From the NCBI RefSeq assembly GCF_001281525.1, contig NZ_LGCI01000005.1:1337410-1401409 (forward strand): DNA of 64,000 nucleotides, read 5' to 3'. Source of the DNA: Lysinibacillus macroides (GTDB taxonomy: Bacteria > Bacillota > Bacilli > Bacillales_A > Planococcaceae). The notes beneath the pieces are model-generated. The model saw only the letters and a list, made by a program, of their open reading frames with translations, had not been told where the DNA came from and made no database searches. Below are positions 42,832-51,446 of this stretch, piece after piece (the first letter of the stretch is position 1; every line of letters begins with the position of its first letter). The position numbers and the translations under genes are program-made.

Positions 42832-43038
42832 GTGAACGTAGTTTTCGTTGATTCATTTTCTGGAGAGGAGCTGCTGCAAATGGTGTCACAGGATGTAGCA
42901 GGTGTTTTGGCAGCAGCCCAAGGAGAAAGTGTGACATTCCCTGTCGGTCATTTTAAATATGAATTTCATAATTTAGACTTTTATGAGGAAGAGGGGCACA
43001 TCCGTCAAGAATTAGTGATTTATGTAAAGAAAGTATAA
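42832..43038 (+). CDS. Small hypothetical protein
   Basis: 68 residues, GTG start at 42832 (an in-frame TTG precedes it at 42829). The sequence has a beta-alpha-beta feel: NVVFVDSFSGEELLQMVSQD, ESVTFPVGHFKYEFHNLDFY, RQELVIYVKKV. No family is recognised. The ribosome site is within the terminator stem of the gene before, so expression depends on read-through and stem opening, or on another promoter that I cannot see. Confidence 0.55.
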   Translation: MNVVFVDSFSGEELLQMVSQDVAGVLAAAQGESVTFPVGHFKYEFHNLDFYEEEGHIRQELVIYVKKV

Positions 43039-43039
43039 A

Positions 43040-43073
43040 AGGATGGTCGTGTTTTAAGACGACCATCCTGAAA
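43040..43073. terminator. Bidirectional terminator
   Basis: AGGATGGTCGT pairs with ACGACCATCCT around an 8-base loop. On the minus strand it is followed by TTTTAT. It separates two converging genes. Confidence 0.75.
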
Positions 43074-43098
43074 AAAACCAATCAGTGGGTTTACTTTA

Positions 43099-44052
43099 TT
43101 ATGGCTGCACGACTAGCTGTTCACTTTTCTTCGTGCCGATATAAAGAGCTTGCTTGCTAAAGAATGCGCCTGGGAAATGCAGTATACCTGAGCCATCATC
43201 CTCATGTGTGGCGGAATCCCACATGTAGCGCTCACCATTTTTGTCAAATAGCGCAAAATCGGGCTTTTGCGAAGCGTTGCTATAGTAGATGGTTGTTGAA
43301 ATAGGGGTTGTAACGATGCGTTCAACTGTCAAGCTTTGTCCATCCGCTAGTGTTATAGGCTGCTGAATTGGGTATTCTTTTGTTTGCTGTTGAACGGCTG
43401 CCTGTGTTGCTACAACATTGAATGTCCAAGGCTCCTCCAAAAGCTGTCCAAACGGCTGTGTACCATTTGGCAACAGCATACGGTTATAGCTTAATTGTAT
43501 AGATACTTGTGCGGCGTCTACTGGCTGCGGCAGCTTGATTTCACTATAGATGGTAAACATCGCATCATTTTGCTCAATGGACTGTGCGCTATAGCCTACA
43601 TCGTCAATTGGCTGTCCATCGATAGAAATCGTTGGCAAAAGCTGATGGCGATAGGAAAATGCTTGCTTATCAGCTGGCTGTAATGTTGCGCTGACAAGGA
43701 TTTTATCGTAGTCAAGCAGTACCTCATTGACCGTTAAAGCACCAAATTGTGTTGTGACGGTTTGACCTACAACGTTTTTATAGTCACCCCAATCGACGGC
43801 TTTATCCTGCCGCCATTCCTCCAATAAACTAGCGACAAATGGCATATTAGCAATGCTTTGATGCTGAAAGATAACAATACTGAGCGCTAAAATAGCGACA
43901 GTACCAAGGCGATAGCCAATACGGCGACGTTTCCTAGGCAATTGTTTAACAATACGGCGCTTTAGTCTTTTCTGCTCTAGCTTTGTCAGGGGCTGCTCCT
44001 CAAATTCAGTAGTATCTATTGTAATATCATTAAAATCCTTATACATACCCAT
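43099..44052 (-). CDS. DUF4179-type anti-sigma factor
   Basis: 317 residues. A cytosolic N-terminus of about 45 residues (KLEQKRLKRRIVKQLPRKRR) is followed by one membrane helix (TVAILALSIVIFQHQSI) and a large extracytoplasmic beta-rich domain (DUF4179), including VDWGDYKNVVGQTVTTQFGA. GAGGTG lies 5 bases before the ATG. It begins 2 bases after the sigma factor gene ends, the classic arrangement in which the membrane protein holds the sigma factor until an envelope signal arrives. The signal is unknown. Confidence 0.8.
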   Translation of the reverse strand: MGMYKDFNDITIDTTEFEEQPLTKLEQKRLKRRIVKQLPRKRRRIGYRLGTVAILALSIVIFQHQSIANMPFVASLLEEWRQDKAVDWGDYKNVVGQTVTTQFGALTVNEVLLDYDKILVSATLQPADKQAFSYRHQLLPTISIDGQPIDDVGYSAQSIEQNDAMFTIYSEIKLPQPVDAAQVSIQLSYNRMLLPNGTQPFGQLLEEPWTFNVVATQAAVQQQTKEYPIQQPITLADGQSLTVERIVTTPISTTIYYSNASQKPDFALFDKNGERYMWDSATHEDDGSGILHFPGAFFSKQALYIGTKKSEQLVVQP

Positions 44053-44054
44053 TG

Positions 44055-44564
44055 CTACACCTCATCCTTTAAAAATAATGTGCGTAATTTTTGACGACTG
44101 CGTGATAATTTATTATGCACCCATGATGCTTTTGTCTGGTAGTGCTGGGCAATTTCCTTCGCTGCTAGTCCCTCAAAATAGTATTTTTGAAAAATCTCCT
44201 GCTCCTTTTGTGGTAATTGACGAAGGATTGTGTGCCAATCTAGCTCGACGTCTTGCGTTGTTGCAAGTTGCTCAGGTAATTCAACGGTGGTCTGCTGCCG
44301 TTCTATTTTTCTTAGCCTATCAATGGCTTTAAATTTGGCAATCACCGCAATCCAGTTTTTAAAGTCATTTTTCGTTGCATCAAAATCATCAATATGATAC
44401 CAAATGGCTACAACAATATCTGCCATACATTCCTCCATTTCCTGCGGTCTGCCTGCAATATATTTGCGTACAATGGCGTTCAATAAGCCGCCATAGTGTT
44501 CAAGTAATAAAGTTACGCCCAGTTCTTGTTTTTGCCGAATGGCTTGAAGTATTTGTTTGTCCAT
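44055..44564 (-). CDS. ECF-type RNA polymerase sigma factor
   Basis: 169 residues from the ATG at 44564, with AGAGAGGTG upstream. Region 2: ECMADIVVAIWYHIDDFDAT, FKNWIAVIAKFKAIDRLRKI. Region 4: LRQLPQKEQEIFQKYYFEGL and AKEIAQHYQTKASWVHNKLS. It directs RNA polymerase to a small regulon, probably including its own operon. The overlapping anti-sigma gene follows. No promoter could be assigned with confidence in the 200 bases upstream. Confidence 0.9.
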   Translation of the reverse strand: MDKQILQAIRQKQELGVTLLLEHYGGLLNAIVRKYIAGRPQEMEECMADIVVAIWYHIDDFDATKNDFKNWIAVIAKFKAIDRLRKIERQQTTVELPEQLATTQDVELDWHTILRQLPQKEQEIFQKYYFEGLAAKEIAQHYQTKASWVHNKLSRSRQKLRTLFLKDEV

Positions 44565-44799
44565 GACACACCTCTCTAAACGTTTTTTCGCGAAAAGTCC
44601 GTTCACTCTTATATTCGTTGGGATTGTCAAAACCTATCATATTTTTAAAAAAATAAATAAGAACTTTCCCCATCTTCTAAAATAAGCTCATTTTTAAGCA
44701 GATTTTTTACTTTTTCAAGAAAGACCGTAAAATGCCTGTTTACAATCCTGCATTAATTAGCTACTATCAAGGATGAGTATCACATAAAAGGAGACGACA

Positions 44800-46221
44800 A
44801 TGATGTCAACACAACGTATAGAAAAAGATTTTTTAGGTGAACGCATACTACCAGCAGAGGCGTATTATGGGATTCAAACATTACGTGCAACGGAAAATTT
44901 CCCAATTACAGGTTACACAATCCATCCAGCATTAATTAAAGCAATGGGCATTGTGAAGAAAGCGGCTGCACTTAGTAATATGGAGGTTCACCTATTATCG
45001 AAGGATATTGGGGAGGCAATTGTCGAAGCAGCACAAGAGGTTATTGATGGCAAATGGGATGCACAATTTATTGTAGATCCAATTCAAGGTGGAGCAGGTA
45101 CCTCCATTAATATGAATGCCAATGAAGTTATCGCTAACCGTGCCCTAGAAATTTTAGGGAAAGAAAAGGGTGACTATCACACAGTAAGTCCAAACAGTCA
45201 TGTCAATATGTCACAATCTACAAATGATGCTTTTCCGACAGCTATTCATATCGCTGTGTTACATTTAATAGATGAATTACTAGTAACGATGGATACAATG
45301 CAGGCTGTATTCCATCAAAAGGCAGAACAATTTGCACATGTCATTAAAATGGGACGTACCCATTTGCAGGATGCTGTGCCTATTCGCTTAGGGCAAGAGT
45401 TTGAAGCGTATTGCCGCGTCATTAACCGTGATATTGTACGTATTCGCCAAACGCGTCCAAATTTATATGATGTCAATATGGGAGCAACGGCTGTTGGCAC
45501 AGGCTTAAATGCCTTCCCTGATTATATTAAAACAGTGGATGAGCATCTTGCTGAAATTTCTGGTTTCCCGTTAAAAGGTGCAACCCATTTAGTGGATGCA
45601 ACACAAAATACCGATGCCTATACAGAAGTATCAGGGGCATTAAAAATTTGTATGATTAATATGTCAAAAATCGCCAATGACTTACGCTTAATGGCTTCTG
45701 GTCCACGTGCGGGCTTAGCAGAAATTGTCTTACCAGCGCGTCAGCCAGGATCATCCATTATGCCAGGTAAGGTCAACCCTGTTATGCCTGAGGTACTCAA
45801 CCAAGTGGCGTTCCAAGTAATTGGCAATGACCATACAATTTCATTGGCATCTGAGGCTGGCCAATTAGAATTAAACGTGATGGAGCCTGTATTAGTCTTT
45901 AATCTGATCCAATCCATCAGCATCATGAATAATGTTTTCCATGCGTTTACAGAAAATTGCTTAAAGGATATTGAGGCAAATGAAGAGCGCATGAAGGAAT
46001 ATGTTGAGAAAAGTGTAGGGGTGCTCACGGCCGTTAACCCACATATCGGCTATGAGGTGGCTGCTCGTCTTGCACGTGAGGCAATTTTAACAGGTCGCTC
46101 TATTCGTGAGCTTTGTATTGAAGCAAATGTGTTAACGAGCGAGCAACTGGACTTAATTTTAGACCCATATGAAATGACACACCCAGGCATTGCGGGTTCT
46201 AGCATGATGCAACTTAAATAA
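44800..46221 (+). CDS. aspA: Aspartate ammonia-lyase
   Basis: 473 residues. The fumarase/aspartase superfamily signature GSSIMPGKVNPVMPE is present, as are SQSTNDAFPTA (substrate binding) and GRTHLQDAVP. The start IEKDFLGERILPAEAYYGIQ is typical of AspA rather than fumarase. It converts aspartate to fumarate and ammonia. AAAGGAGACGACA precedes the tandem ATGs. It stands alone here, without the ansA/ansB asparaginase partner common in Bacillus, and ends with a good terminator. Confidence 0.92.
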   Translation: MMSTQRIEKDFLGERILPAEAYYGIQTLRATENFPITGYTIHPALIKAMGIVKKAAALSNMEVHLLSKDIGEAIVEAAQEVIDGKWDAQFIVDPIQGGAGTSINMNANEVIANRALEILGKEKGDYHTVSPNSHVNMSQSTNDAFPTAIHIAVLHLIDELLVTMDTMQAVFHQKAEQFAHVIKMGRTHLQDAVPIRLGQEFEAYCRVINRDIVRIRQTRPNLYDVNMGATAVGTGLNAFPDYIKTVDEHLAEISGFPLKGATHLVDATQNTDAYTEVSGALKICMINMSKIANDLRLMASGPRAGLAEIVLPARQPGSSIMPGKVNPVMPEVLNQVAFQVIGNDHTISLASEAGQLELNVMEPVLVFNLIQSISIMNNVFHAFTENCLKDIEANEERMKEYVEKSVGVLTAVNPHIGYEVAARLAREAILTGRSIRELCIEANVLTSEQLDLILDPYEMTHPGIAGSSMMQLK

Positions 46222-46229
46222 TTTAGCTA

Positions 46230-46270
46230 GACTGTAGATAGGTCTTTTAGACAATCTACAGTCTTTTTTC
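46230..46270 (+). terminator. Rho-independent terminator
   Basis: GACTGTAGAT pairs with ATCTACAGTC around a 14-base loop and is followed by TTTTTTC. Confidence 0.85.
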
Positions 46271-46274
46271 TAGC

Positions 46275-46688
46275 CTATAAATTTTGTCCAGTAGTTTCTT
46301 TTGTTTCCTGAGAAAGCAGTGTACGTAGTGATACTGCGGCTTCTTCTGTAAGGGTATAGAGCGTATGTGTATCTGCTGCCGCCATTAAGCTACCTTTTTG
46401 CCCCTCTTGCCCTAACCATAGATAATAATGGGATTTCTGCCCCTTTGCCTTGACAAGCTGTAAATCAAATTCAGGTTCCGCAACATCCACAACTCCCTCC
46501 TGCTGCACCGCAGTTGTGATGGCATGTTGGAAGACATCCAATGCTGCTTTGTCTGTATAGATTGCAAAAAAATCATCATTCATTTCGCCAAATCCTTGGC
46601 TTTCAGAAATGCTCACTTTAGTAAGCTGTCCCTGACCGCAGCCCGTAACGATCACTAGAAGCAGTAATAATAAAAGGATACGCCCCAT
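46275..46688 (-). CDS. Small lipoprotein
   Basis: 137 residues from the ATG at 46688, 9 bases after GAGGTG; two upstream ATGs are too close to that site. The signal peptide ends in the lipobox VTGC (hydrophobic run ILLLLLLLVIVTGC). The mature part is acidic with a beta-rich pattern (FFAIYTDKAALDVFQHAITT, FDLQLVKAKGQKSHYYLWLG). It resembles the YhfM-type lipoproteins of Bacillus in size and style, but I cannot be certain. Function unknown. Confidence 0.7.
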   Translation of the reverse strand: MGRILLLLLLLVIVTGCGQGQLTKVSISESQGFGEMNDDFFAIYTDKAALDVFQHAITTAVQQEGVVDVAEPEFDLQLVKAKGQKSHYYLWLGQEGQKGSLMAAADTHTLYTLTEEAAVSLRTLLSQETKETTGQNL

Positions 46689-46782
46689 TGTAGTCATCAC
46701 CTCACCTTATTATACAATAAACAGGCTGATGCTGTCGTAGGCTTAGTTCCTTTGTAATATAGTAGAAAAAAGGAGGGGACAG

Positions 46783-47160
46783 ATGGGTTTATTTGATGGA
46801 TTAATCGGCAATGCAAGTGAGGTGAATTTGGAAAAATTACAGGAGGAGGTCAAGGATCTATTAATCACCAATGAAACAATCCAGAATGCCTATAAGATTA
46901 TTCGAGACACCTTTATTTTTACGGATAAACGATTGATTTTAATTGATAAGCAGGGCGTCACAGGCAAGAAAACGGACTATCATTCTATTCCCTATAAAAA
47001 TATTGTTCATTTCTCTGTGGAAACCGCAGGCACATTTGATTTAGATGCAGAGCTAAAGATCTGGGTTTCAGGCAGTCAATCACCGATACAAAAAAACTTT
47101 AACAAGTCGACAAATATTTATAAAGTTCAAGGTGTCTTAGCGAAGTATGTGTTAGGGTAG
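46783..47160 (+). CDS. PH-domain (bPH) protein, YvbH-like
   Basis: 125 residues. The bacterial pleckstrin-homology pattern is clear: an N-terminal helix (LEKLQEEVKDLLITNETIQN), IIRDTFIFTDKRLILIDKQG, then KKTDYHSIPYKNIVHFSVET and the strand TFDLDAELKIWVSG. AAAGGAGGGG precedes the ATG. The family is widespread in Firmicutes; the function is not established. A terminator follows. Confidence 0.85.
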   Translation: MGLFDGLIGNASEVNLEKLQEEVKDLLITNETIQNAYKIIRDTFIFTDKRLILIDKQGVTGKKTDYHSIPYKNIVHFSVETAGTFDLDAELKIWVSGSQSPIQKNFNKSTNIYKVQGVLAKYVLG

Positions 47161-47188
47161 GCCCATTGATGGTAATCTAGCAAGGATT

Positions 47189-47221
47189 AAAAAGCCCACA
47201 TTTTATGTGAGGCTTTTTTAG
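47189..47221. terminator. Rho-independent terminator
   Basis: AAAAGCC with ACAT pairs to ATGT with GGCTTTT and is followed by TTT. It lies between two converging genes. Confidence 0.75.
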
Positions 47222-47240
47222 TGTGTTAGCATATGGAGCT

Positions 47241-48383
47241 CTACGTTTTAGATTTTTTCAATGGTTGAAGCAAGGACCTACCACTCAGCACGAAGAGGAT
47301 AGTATTGAACCAAAATATTGGAAAAAAACCTAAAAAGCTAATGCTGCCAAATAGGATAGGGACAGTAAATTGCACAGCTTTATTAACGGTTAAGCGAATA
47401 CCTAATACTTCTCCTGTGTGACCTGCTGGTGAATGGTCATATGCCATCACAATGGATAAGGGCTGACAGCAACCAAGACCCAAGCCCATTATAAACGACA
47501 GCAGGGCTAATAGTGGAACGGTTGTGACAAATGGCATAAAGAAAAATGTAGCTCCAGCAATGAGTAAACAGCCACCAATAATTTGTGCTGACGTAAATTT
47601 ACGCTGTAAAACGTGCATCAGTAAGCGTGAAAGTATAAATGCACACGCGTTGATACTAACTAATACACCAATGATTGAAGCGGATAAGCCAAGGGAATCC
47701 GTATAAATGGGAAAATAAAACTCAAATAAACCGACCCCTGTTAAAATCACCCCACTAGTTATAAACACTTGTTTTAGCTGGGGATGAAAGAGCAACTGTA
47801 AAAAGCTGCGCTCCTCTACGCTCTCCTTTAACGTAGCCTTCTTTTTCCTAATAGGTATAAATAAAAAAAACACGCCAGGAATCACAGCAAAAATCCCCAA
47901 CACCATATAAGCAATACGATAATGAAAGAAATCAATAGCGCCCCCAACAATTAACGGCCCAATTAAATTAGCAATGGATACAGATAATGTATAGATACCA
48001 TAATTTTTAGCACGAGTGGCGGAAGTGCTGACAGTGCCAATTAAATTTTGACTGCTCACCACCGTTAAAATCTGGAATAAACCGAAGCTTAGTTGCACAG
48101 CTAATAATACATATAAATGATTGTGGAAAAAGTATGGCACAAATAATGACAGCGCTGCGCCAATCATGCCTATTGCTAATAAATAATTGATCGCGATCCG
48201 ATCCGATAATCTACCTGCATAAGAGGCGAGTAACATCGGAAATAGAGAACCGAGCGCTAGAAGAATGCCTAAAATCGTAGGACTAGCCTCTAAATGTAAG
48301 CCCGTCAACGTTACTAACATAATATTTCCCTTTAAGCTAATTTGAAAAAGTAAGGTTAAAAAAACAATCACATATACATTCAT
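47241..48383 (-). CDS. MFS transporter
   Basis: 380 residues from the ATG at 48383; a longer frame to 48473 runs through the regulatory region and is unlikely. Twelve hydrophobic segments are visible. The loop between helices 2 and 3 has YAGRLSDRIAINYLL, the MFS signature G-x-x-x-D-R. A central basic loop (RKKKATLKESVEE) divides the two halves. It is divergent from the catabolic operon and shares its control region, where one of two matching palindromes lies 24 bases before this start. Uptake or export of the same aromatic compound is a reasonable guess, though the operon also encodes its own TRAP transporter. Confidence 0.8.
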   Translation of the reverse strand: MNVYVIVFLTLLFQISLKGNIMLVTLTGLHLEASPTILGILLALGSLFPMLLASYAGRLSDRIAINYLLAIGMIGAALSLFVPYFFHNHLYVLLAVQLSFGLFQILTVVSSQNLIGTVSTSATRAKNYGIYTLSVSIANLIGPLIVGGAIDFFHYRIAYMVLGIFAVIPGVFFLFIPIRKKKATLKESVEERSFLQLLFHPQLKQVFITSGVILTGVGLFEFYFPIYTDSLGLSASIIGVLVSINACAFILSRLLMHVLQRKFTSAQIIGGCLLIAGATFFFMPFVTTVPLLALLSFIMGLGLGCCQPLSIVMAYDHSPAGHTGEVLGIRLTVNKAVQFTVPILFGSISFLGFFPIFWFNTILFVLSGRSLLQPLKKSKT

Positions 48384-48406
48384 TACTACACATCCGTTTA
48401 ACAATT

Positions 48407-48417
48407 TTGTTGAACAA
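48407..48417. promoter_or_regulatory. Operator half of the catabolic control region (left)
   Basis: TTGTTGAACAA, a palindrome around one central base, lies 24 bases before the MFS start. Its inverse copy is at 48550-48560. The TTGT-N3-ACAA form is usual for GntR/FadR-type regulators. Confidence 0.6.
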
Positions 48418-48549
48418 TTACATTGTAAAACGAATAAAATAATTGTCAACCAGTTATACCAATTAGCCCTCATTGTGAATTTATTATTTTAAATATTTAG
48501 AAAAATATTGACTGTAAACAAAATAGTGTTTTATAATTGGTTTGCAATA

Positions 48550-48560
48550 TTGTTCAACAA
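48550..48560. promoter_or_regulatory. Operator half of the catabolic control region (right)
   Basis: TTGTTCAACAA, the reverse complement of the left site, lies 21 bases before the dioxygenase start. With one site near each divergent start, a single regulator, probably the GntR protein encoded at 54.5 kb, could control both directions. Confidence 0.6.
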
Positions 48561-48580
48561 TTATCGAAGGGGTGATAGCA

Positions 48581-49552
48581 ATGGGAGAAGTTCTGAAGGA
48601 AGCAATTGATGATATTGCGCATATTGCACATGTGGAGTTGTTTACACCAACACTACAGGAAAGTATTGATTTCTTCTATGAAAGCTTAGGGTTAGAAATT
48701 GTCAAGCAAACAGCAAACAAGGCCTATATGCGTTGCTGGGGTGACTATGAGCAATACTCTATTATTTTAACGCAAGCCGATGAACCAGGTGTGGGGCATA
48801 CTGCTTTTCGTGTTAAAAGCCCACAGGCATTAGAGCGTCGTGTGATAGCCATTGAGGAAGCAGGTGTTCAAGGGAAATGGATTGAGGCTGATTTTGGTCA
48901 TGGACGTGCTTATCAATATCATGGACCAGATGGTCATTTAATGGAGCTTTATTTTGAAACGGAAAAATATCAAGCGCCTGAACATTTACGCCCAACCTTA
49001 AAAAATCAACCACAAAAATTTTTAGGGCGAGGGGCAGCGGTTAAAAATTTAGACCATATTAATTTTTTATCGTCTGATCCTGAAAAAGATGGTGATTTTG
49101 CTGAGCATGTACTCGGTTTACGTTTAACAGAACAAATTCGTTTAGACAATGGCACACGTCCAGCCGTTTGGTATCGTGCTAATAGCAAGTCCTATGAGCT
49201 TGTCTACACAAAAGATGCAACTGAAGCAAAGGCCCGCTTCCATCATTTAGCCTTGTCAGTAGATACCAATGAAGGCATTTGGCGCGCGGCAAATTTATTT
49301 GTCGATCAAAATGTCTTTATCGAATTTGCACCAAGTAAACATGCGATTAACCAAACGTATTTTGTGTATGTGTATGAGCCAGGCGGTAACCGTATCGAAA
49401 TTTGCTCTGGTGGCTACTTAGTAGTAGACCCAGACTTTGAGCCAATTACATGGACAGAGCAGGAACGTAAGCGTGGTCAAGCTTGGGGCAATAAAACCAT
49501 TGAAAGCTTCCATACATATGGAACGCCAATTGTCAAAGAGTTTGTGAAATAA
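48581..49552 (+). CDS. VOC-family extradiol ring-cleavage dioxygenase
   Basis: 323 residues from the ATG at 48581, after GAAGGGGTGATAGCA. It has two VOC modules, residues 14-125 and 155-275. The second module holds the metal ligands in the type I extradiol order: His159 (NLDHINFLSS), His222 (RFHHLALSV) and Glu273 (GGNRIEICSG), with Tyr264 and Tyr266 near the active site. The family uses Fe(II) or Mn(II) to open catechol-type rings next to the hydroxyls. It is the first gene of an operon that continues with hydratase, aldolase and RidA genes, so it probably opens a carboxylated (amino)phenol. The exact substrate cannot be read from the sequence. Confidence 0.88.
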   Translation: MGEVLKEAIDDIAHIAHVELFTPTLQESIDFFYESLGLEIVKQTANKAYMRCWGDYEQYSIILTQADEPGVGHTAFRVKSPQALERRVIAIEEAGVQGKWIEADFGHGRAYQYHGPDGHLMELYFETEKYQAPEHLRPTLKNQPQKFLGRGAAVKNLDHINFLSSDPEKDGDFAEHVLGLRLTEQIRLDNGTRPAVWYRANSKSYELVYTKDATEAKARFHHLALSVDTNEGIWRAANLFVDQNVFIEFAPSKHAINQTYFVYVYEPGGNRIEICSGGYLVVDPDFEPITWTEQERKRGQAWGNKTIESFHTYGTPIVKEFVK

Positions 49553-49578
49553 ATGAATGCTATATCGGAGGGATAAGG

Positions 49579-50310
49579 ATGATTGATTCAACAACAAACG
49601 TACTCATTGTGAGTGCACATGCCGCAGACTTTGTATGGCGCAGTGGTGGTGCTATTGCAAAATATGTGAAACAGGGTGCAAACGTCCATTTAGTTATTTT
49701 AAGTTATGGTGCTCGGGGTGAGTCCAATGATTTATGGAATATAGAGGGACAAACATTAGAAAACGTAAAAGCGCAACGTAAAGCAGAGCTTGAGGCAGCC
49801 GCTAAATGCCTAGGTGTGACCAATATTGAAATTTGGGATTACCAAGATTATCATATGAGGCTTGATGAAGAGCGTATGGAACGTTTAGTTTACAAAATAC
49901 GTGCTGTCCAGCCACATATCATTATTACACACGGTCCTCGTGACGCATTTAATCCTGATCATGAAGCCGTCTCAAAATTTGTCTTTGATGCTAGCGTACT
50001 ATCCACTTCCAACGGTGTACGTTTAGAGGGGACAAAGACGGCAAAGCAAGCGAAAATCTTTGGCTTTGAACCTCATCAATCTGAGATCTCTGACTTCAAG
50101 CCAGATGTGATTTTAGATATTTCAGAAGTATATGAGCAAAAGAAAGCAGCGATGGAATGCTTTAAGGCGCAAAAACACTTAATTCAGTACTATGGCTATA
50201 AAGCAGAGCTACGTGGCAATCATGCGCGCCGTTGCTCTGGTAACAACGACTATAAACAAGCGGAGGCATTCAGCAGATTCTTCCCCTATGTTGGATGTGA
50301 ATTTGTGTAA
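49579..50310 (+). CDS. GalB-like 4-oxalomesaconate hydratase (PIG-L fold)
   Basis: 243 residues. PIG-L/LmbE deacetylase fold, but with the variant metal motif SAHAADFVWRSGGAI in place of AHPDDE, and LSYGARGESNDLW. Both are typical of GalB, the 4-oxalomesaconate hydratase of gallate breakdown, rather than of sugar deacetylases. Further conserved blocks: THGPRDAFNPDHEAVS. It should add water to 4-oxalomesaconate to give 4-carboxy-4-hydroxy-2-oxoadipate, the substrate of the next gene product. GGAGGG precedes the ATG; its stop overlaps the next start by one base. Confidence 0.8.
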   Translation: MIDSTTNVLIVSAHAADFVWRSGGAIAKYVKQGANVHLVILSYGARGESNDLWNIEGQTLENVKAQRKAELEAAAKCLGVTNIEIWDYQDYHMRLDEERMERLVYKIRAVQPHIIITHGPRDAFNPDHEAVSKFVFDASVLSTSNGVRLEGTKTAKQAKIFGFEPHQSEISDFKPDVILDISEVYEQKKAAMECFKAQKHLIQYYGYKAELRGNHARRCSGNNDYKQAEAFSRFFPYVGCEFV

Positions 50311-51020
50311 TGCAAAAATATGTGGTTAAAGAGATTCAGCGTCCAACACTAGCACTCTTGCAGCAATATCATCAACTAGATGTTTCCACGGTTTATGAGG
50401 CACAAGGCAAGCAAGGAATTATGAACTCGCGCCTAAAGCCAATTTTATCGAATAAGATGATTGTCGGGCCTGCTGTCACTGTTATTTGTCAGGCGGGTGA
50501 CAATCTTATGATTCATGCAGCCATTGAAGTGTGTAAACCAGGCGATATTTTGGTCATTACTACAGCAGGCGATTGTGTAGCAGGAATGATTGGTGAATTA
50601 ATCGTCACAGCGTTAATGAAAAAAGGTGTTCAGGGTGTCATTATTGATTCGGGGATTCGAGATGTTCGACAGCTTCGTGCATTAGACTTCCCTGTTTGGA
50701 CACGTGATATTTTATCGCAGGGAACAAACAAAATTAAGGGCGGCTGGGTCAATGCACCAGCAAACTGCGGAGATGTTACAGTAGCACCTGGTGACTTAAT
50801 TATGGCAGATGATGATGGAGTCGTTGTCATTAAAAAAGAAGACCTGCAAAGCACATTGGATTTATCCAATGCCCGCCTTAGAAAAGAAGAGGGTACAAAG
50901 GCGAAAATTGACAGTGGTCAAATTAGTGTAGATTTCTACAATTTGCGCCCTGTTTTAGAGGCAGAAGGCGTTGTTTATTATGAAAATGAAGAAGAATTAT
51001 TACAGGCTAAACATTCATAA
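50310..51020 (+). CDS. 4-carboxy-4-hydroxy-2-oxoadipate aldolase (GalC/LigK type)
   Basis: 236 residues of the RraA/HMG aldolase fold. Conserved blocks: DVSTVYEAQGKQGIMNSRLK, GPAVTVICQAGDNLMIHAAI, then GELIVTALMKKGVQGVIIDS and GIRDVRQLRALDFPVWTRDI, where the GxxxD and RD residues place a divalent metal. GWVNAPANCGDVTVAPGDLI is typical of the CHA aldolase branch. Cleaves 4-carboxy-4-hydroxy-2-oxoadipate to pyruvate and oxaloacetate. Translation is coupled to the hydratase gene by the TAATG overlap. Confidence 0.88.
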   Translation: MQKYVVKEIQRPTLALLQQYHQLDVSTVYEAQGKQGIMNSRLKPILSNKMIVGPAVTVICQAGDNLMIHAAIEVCKPGDILVITTAGDCVAGMIGELIVTALMKKGVQGVIIDSGIRDVRQLRALDFPVWTRDILSQGTNKIKGGWVNAPANCGDVTVAPGDLIMADDDGVVVIKKEDLQSTLDLSNARLRKEEGTKAKIDSGQISVDFYNLRPVLEAEGVVYYENEEELLQAKHS

Positions 51021-51033
51021 GGGGGCGTAAGGG

Positions 51034-51414
51034 ATGGTAAAGCGTGAGGTATTGCATATTAAAGGCTCTGAACATCAAAATCCAATTCCTACTGCTGTGA
51101 AAATTGGCAATATGGTTTATACATCTGCCTTAATCGGCTCAGATCCAGAAACAGGGGAGATGCCGGAGGATGTCAATAAGGAAATTCGCAATCTCTTTTA
51201 TTACGTAGAAGAAATTATGAAGGCTGCGGGGGGGACTACCGACAATATTGCCCACCTTAGCGTCTATATGGTGGATCGAAAATATAAGGAAAATGTCAAT
51301 ATTGAATGGCTAAAAATGTTTCCACATGCGGATAATCGTCCAGCACGCCATACAACAGAAAAAAGCTTACGACAGGGTTTACGTGTGCAATTTGAAATGA
51401 CCGCTGTACTTTAA
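51034..51414 (+). CDS. RidA family protein
   Basis: 126 residues, the usual size of the YjgF/YER057c/UK114 family. PTAVKIGNMVYTSALIGSDP and NLFYYVEEIMKAAGGTTDNI are family blocks; the C-terminal substrate loop reads NRPARHTTEKSLRQGLRVQF, with the arginine position occupied. Members hydrolyse imines and enamines; 2-aminomuconate deaminase of aminophenol pathways belongs to the same superfamily. In this operon it may deaminate a ring-opened amino-acid-like product, or replace the tautomerase GalD that is absent. GGGGGCGTAAGGG precedes the ATG. Confidence 0.85.
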   Translation: MVKREVLHIKGSEHQNPIPTAVKIGNMVYTSALIGSDPETGEMPEDVNKEIRNLFYYVEEIMKAAGGTTDNIAHLSVYMVDRKYKENVNIEWLKMFPHADNRPARHTTEKSLRQGLRVQFEMTAVL

Positions 51415-51446
51415 TGTTCGGTATTCAATAAAAAGGGGTGGAAGTC

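Noticed and set aside
44565-44760. ECF-type promoter before the sigma factor gene
   Set aside because: TTGACA is present but no matching -10 element at a proper spacing was found.
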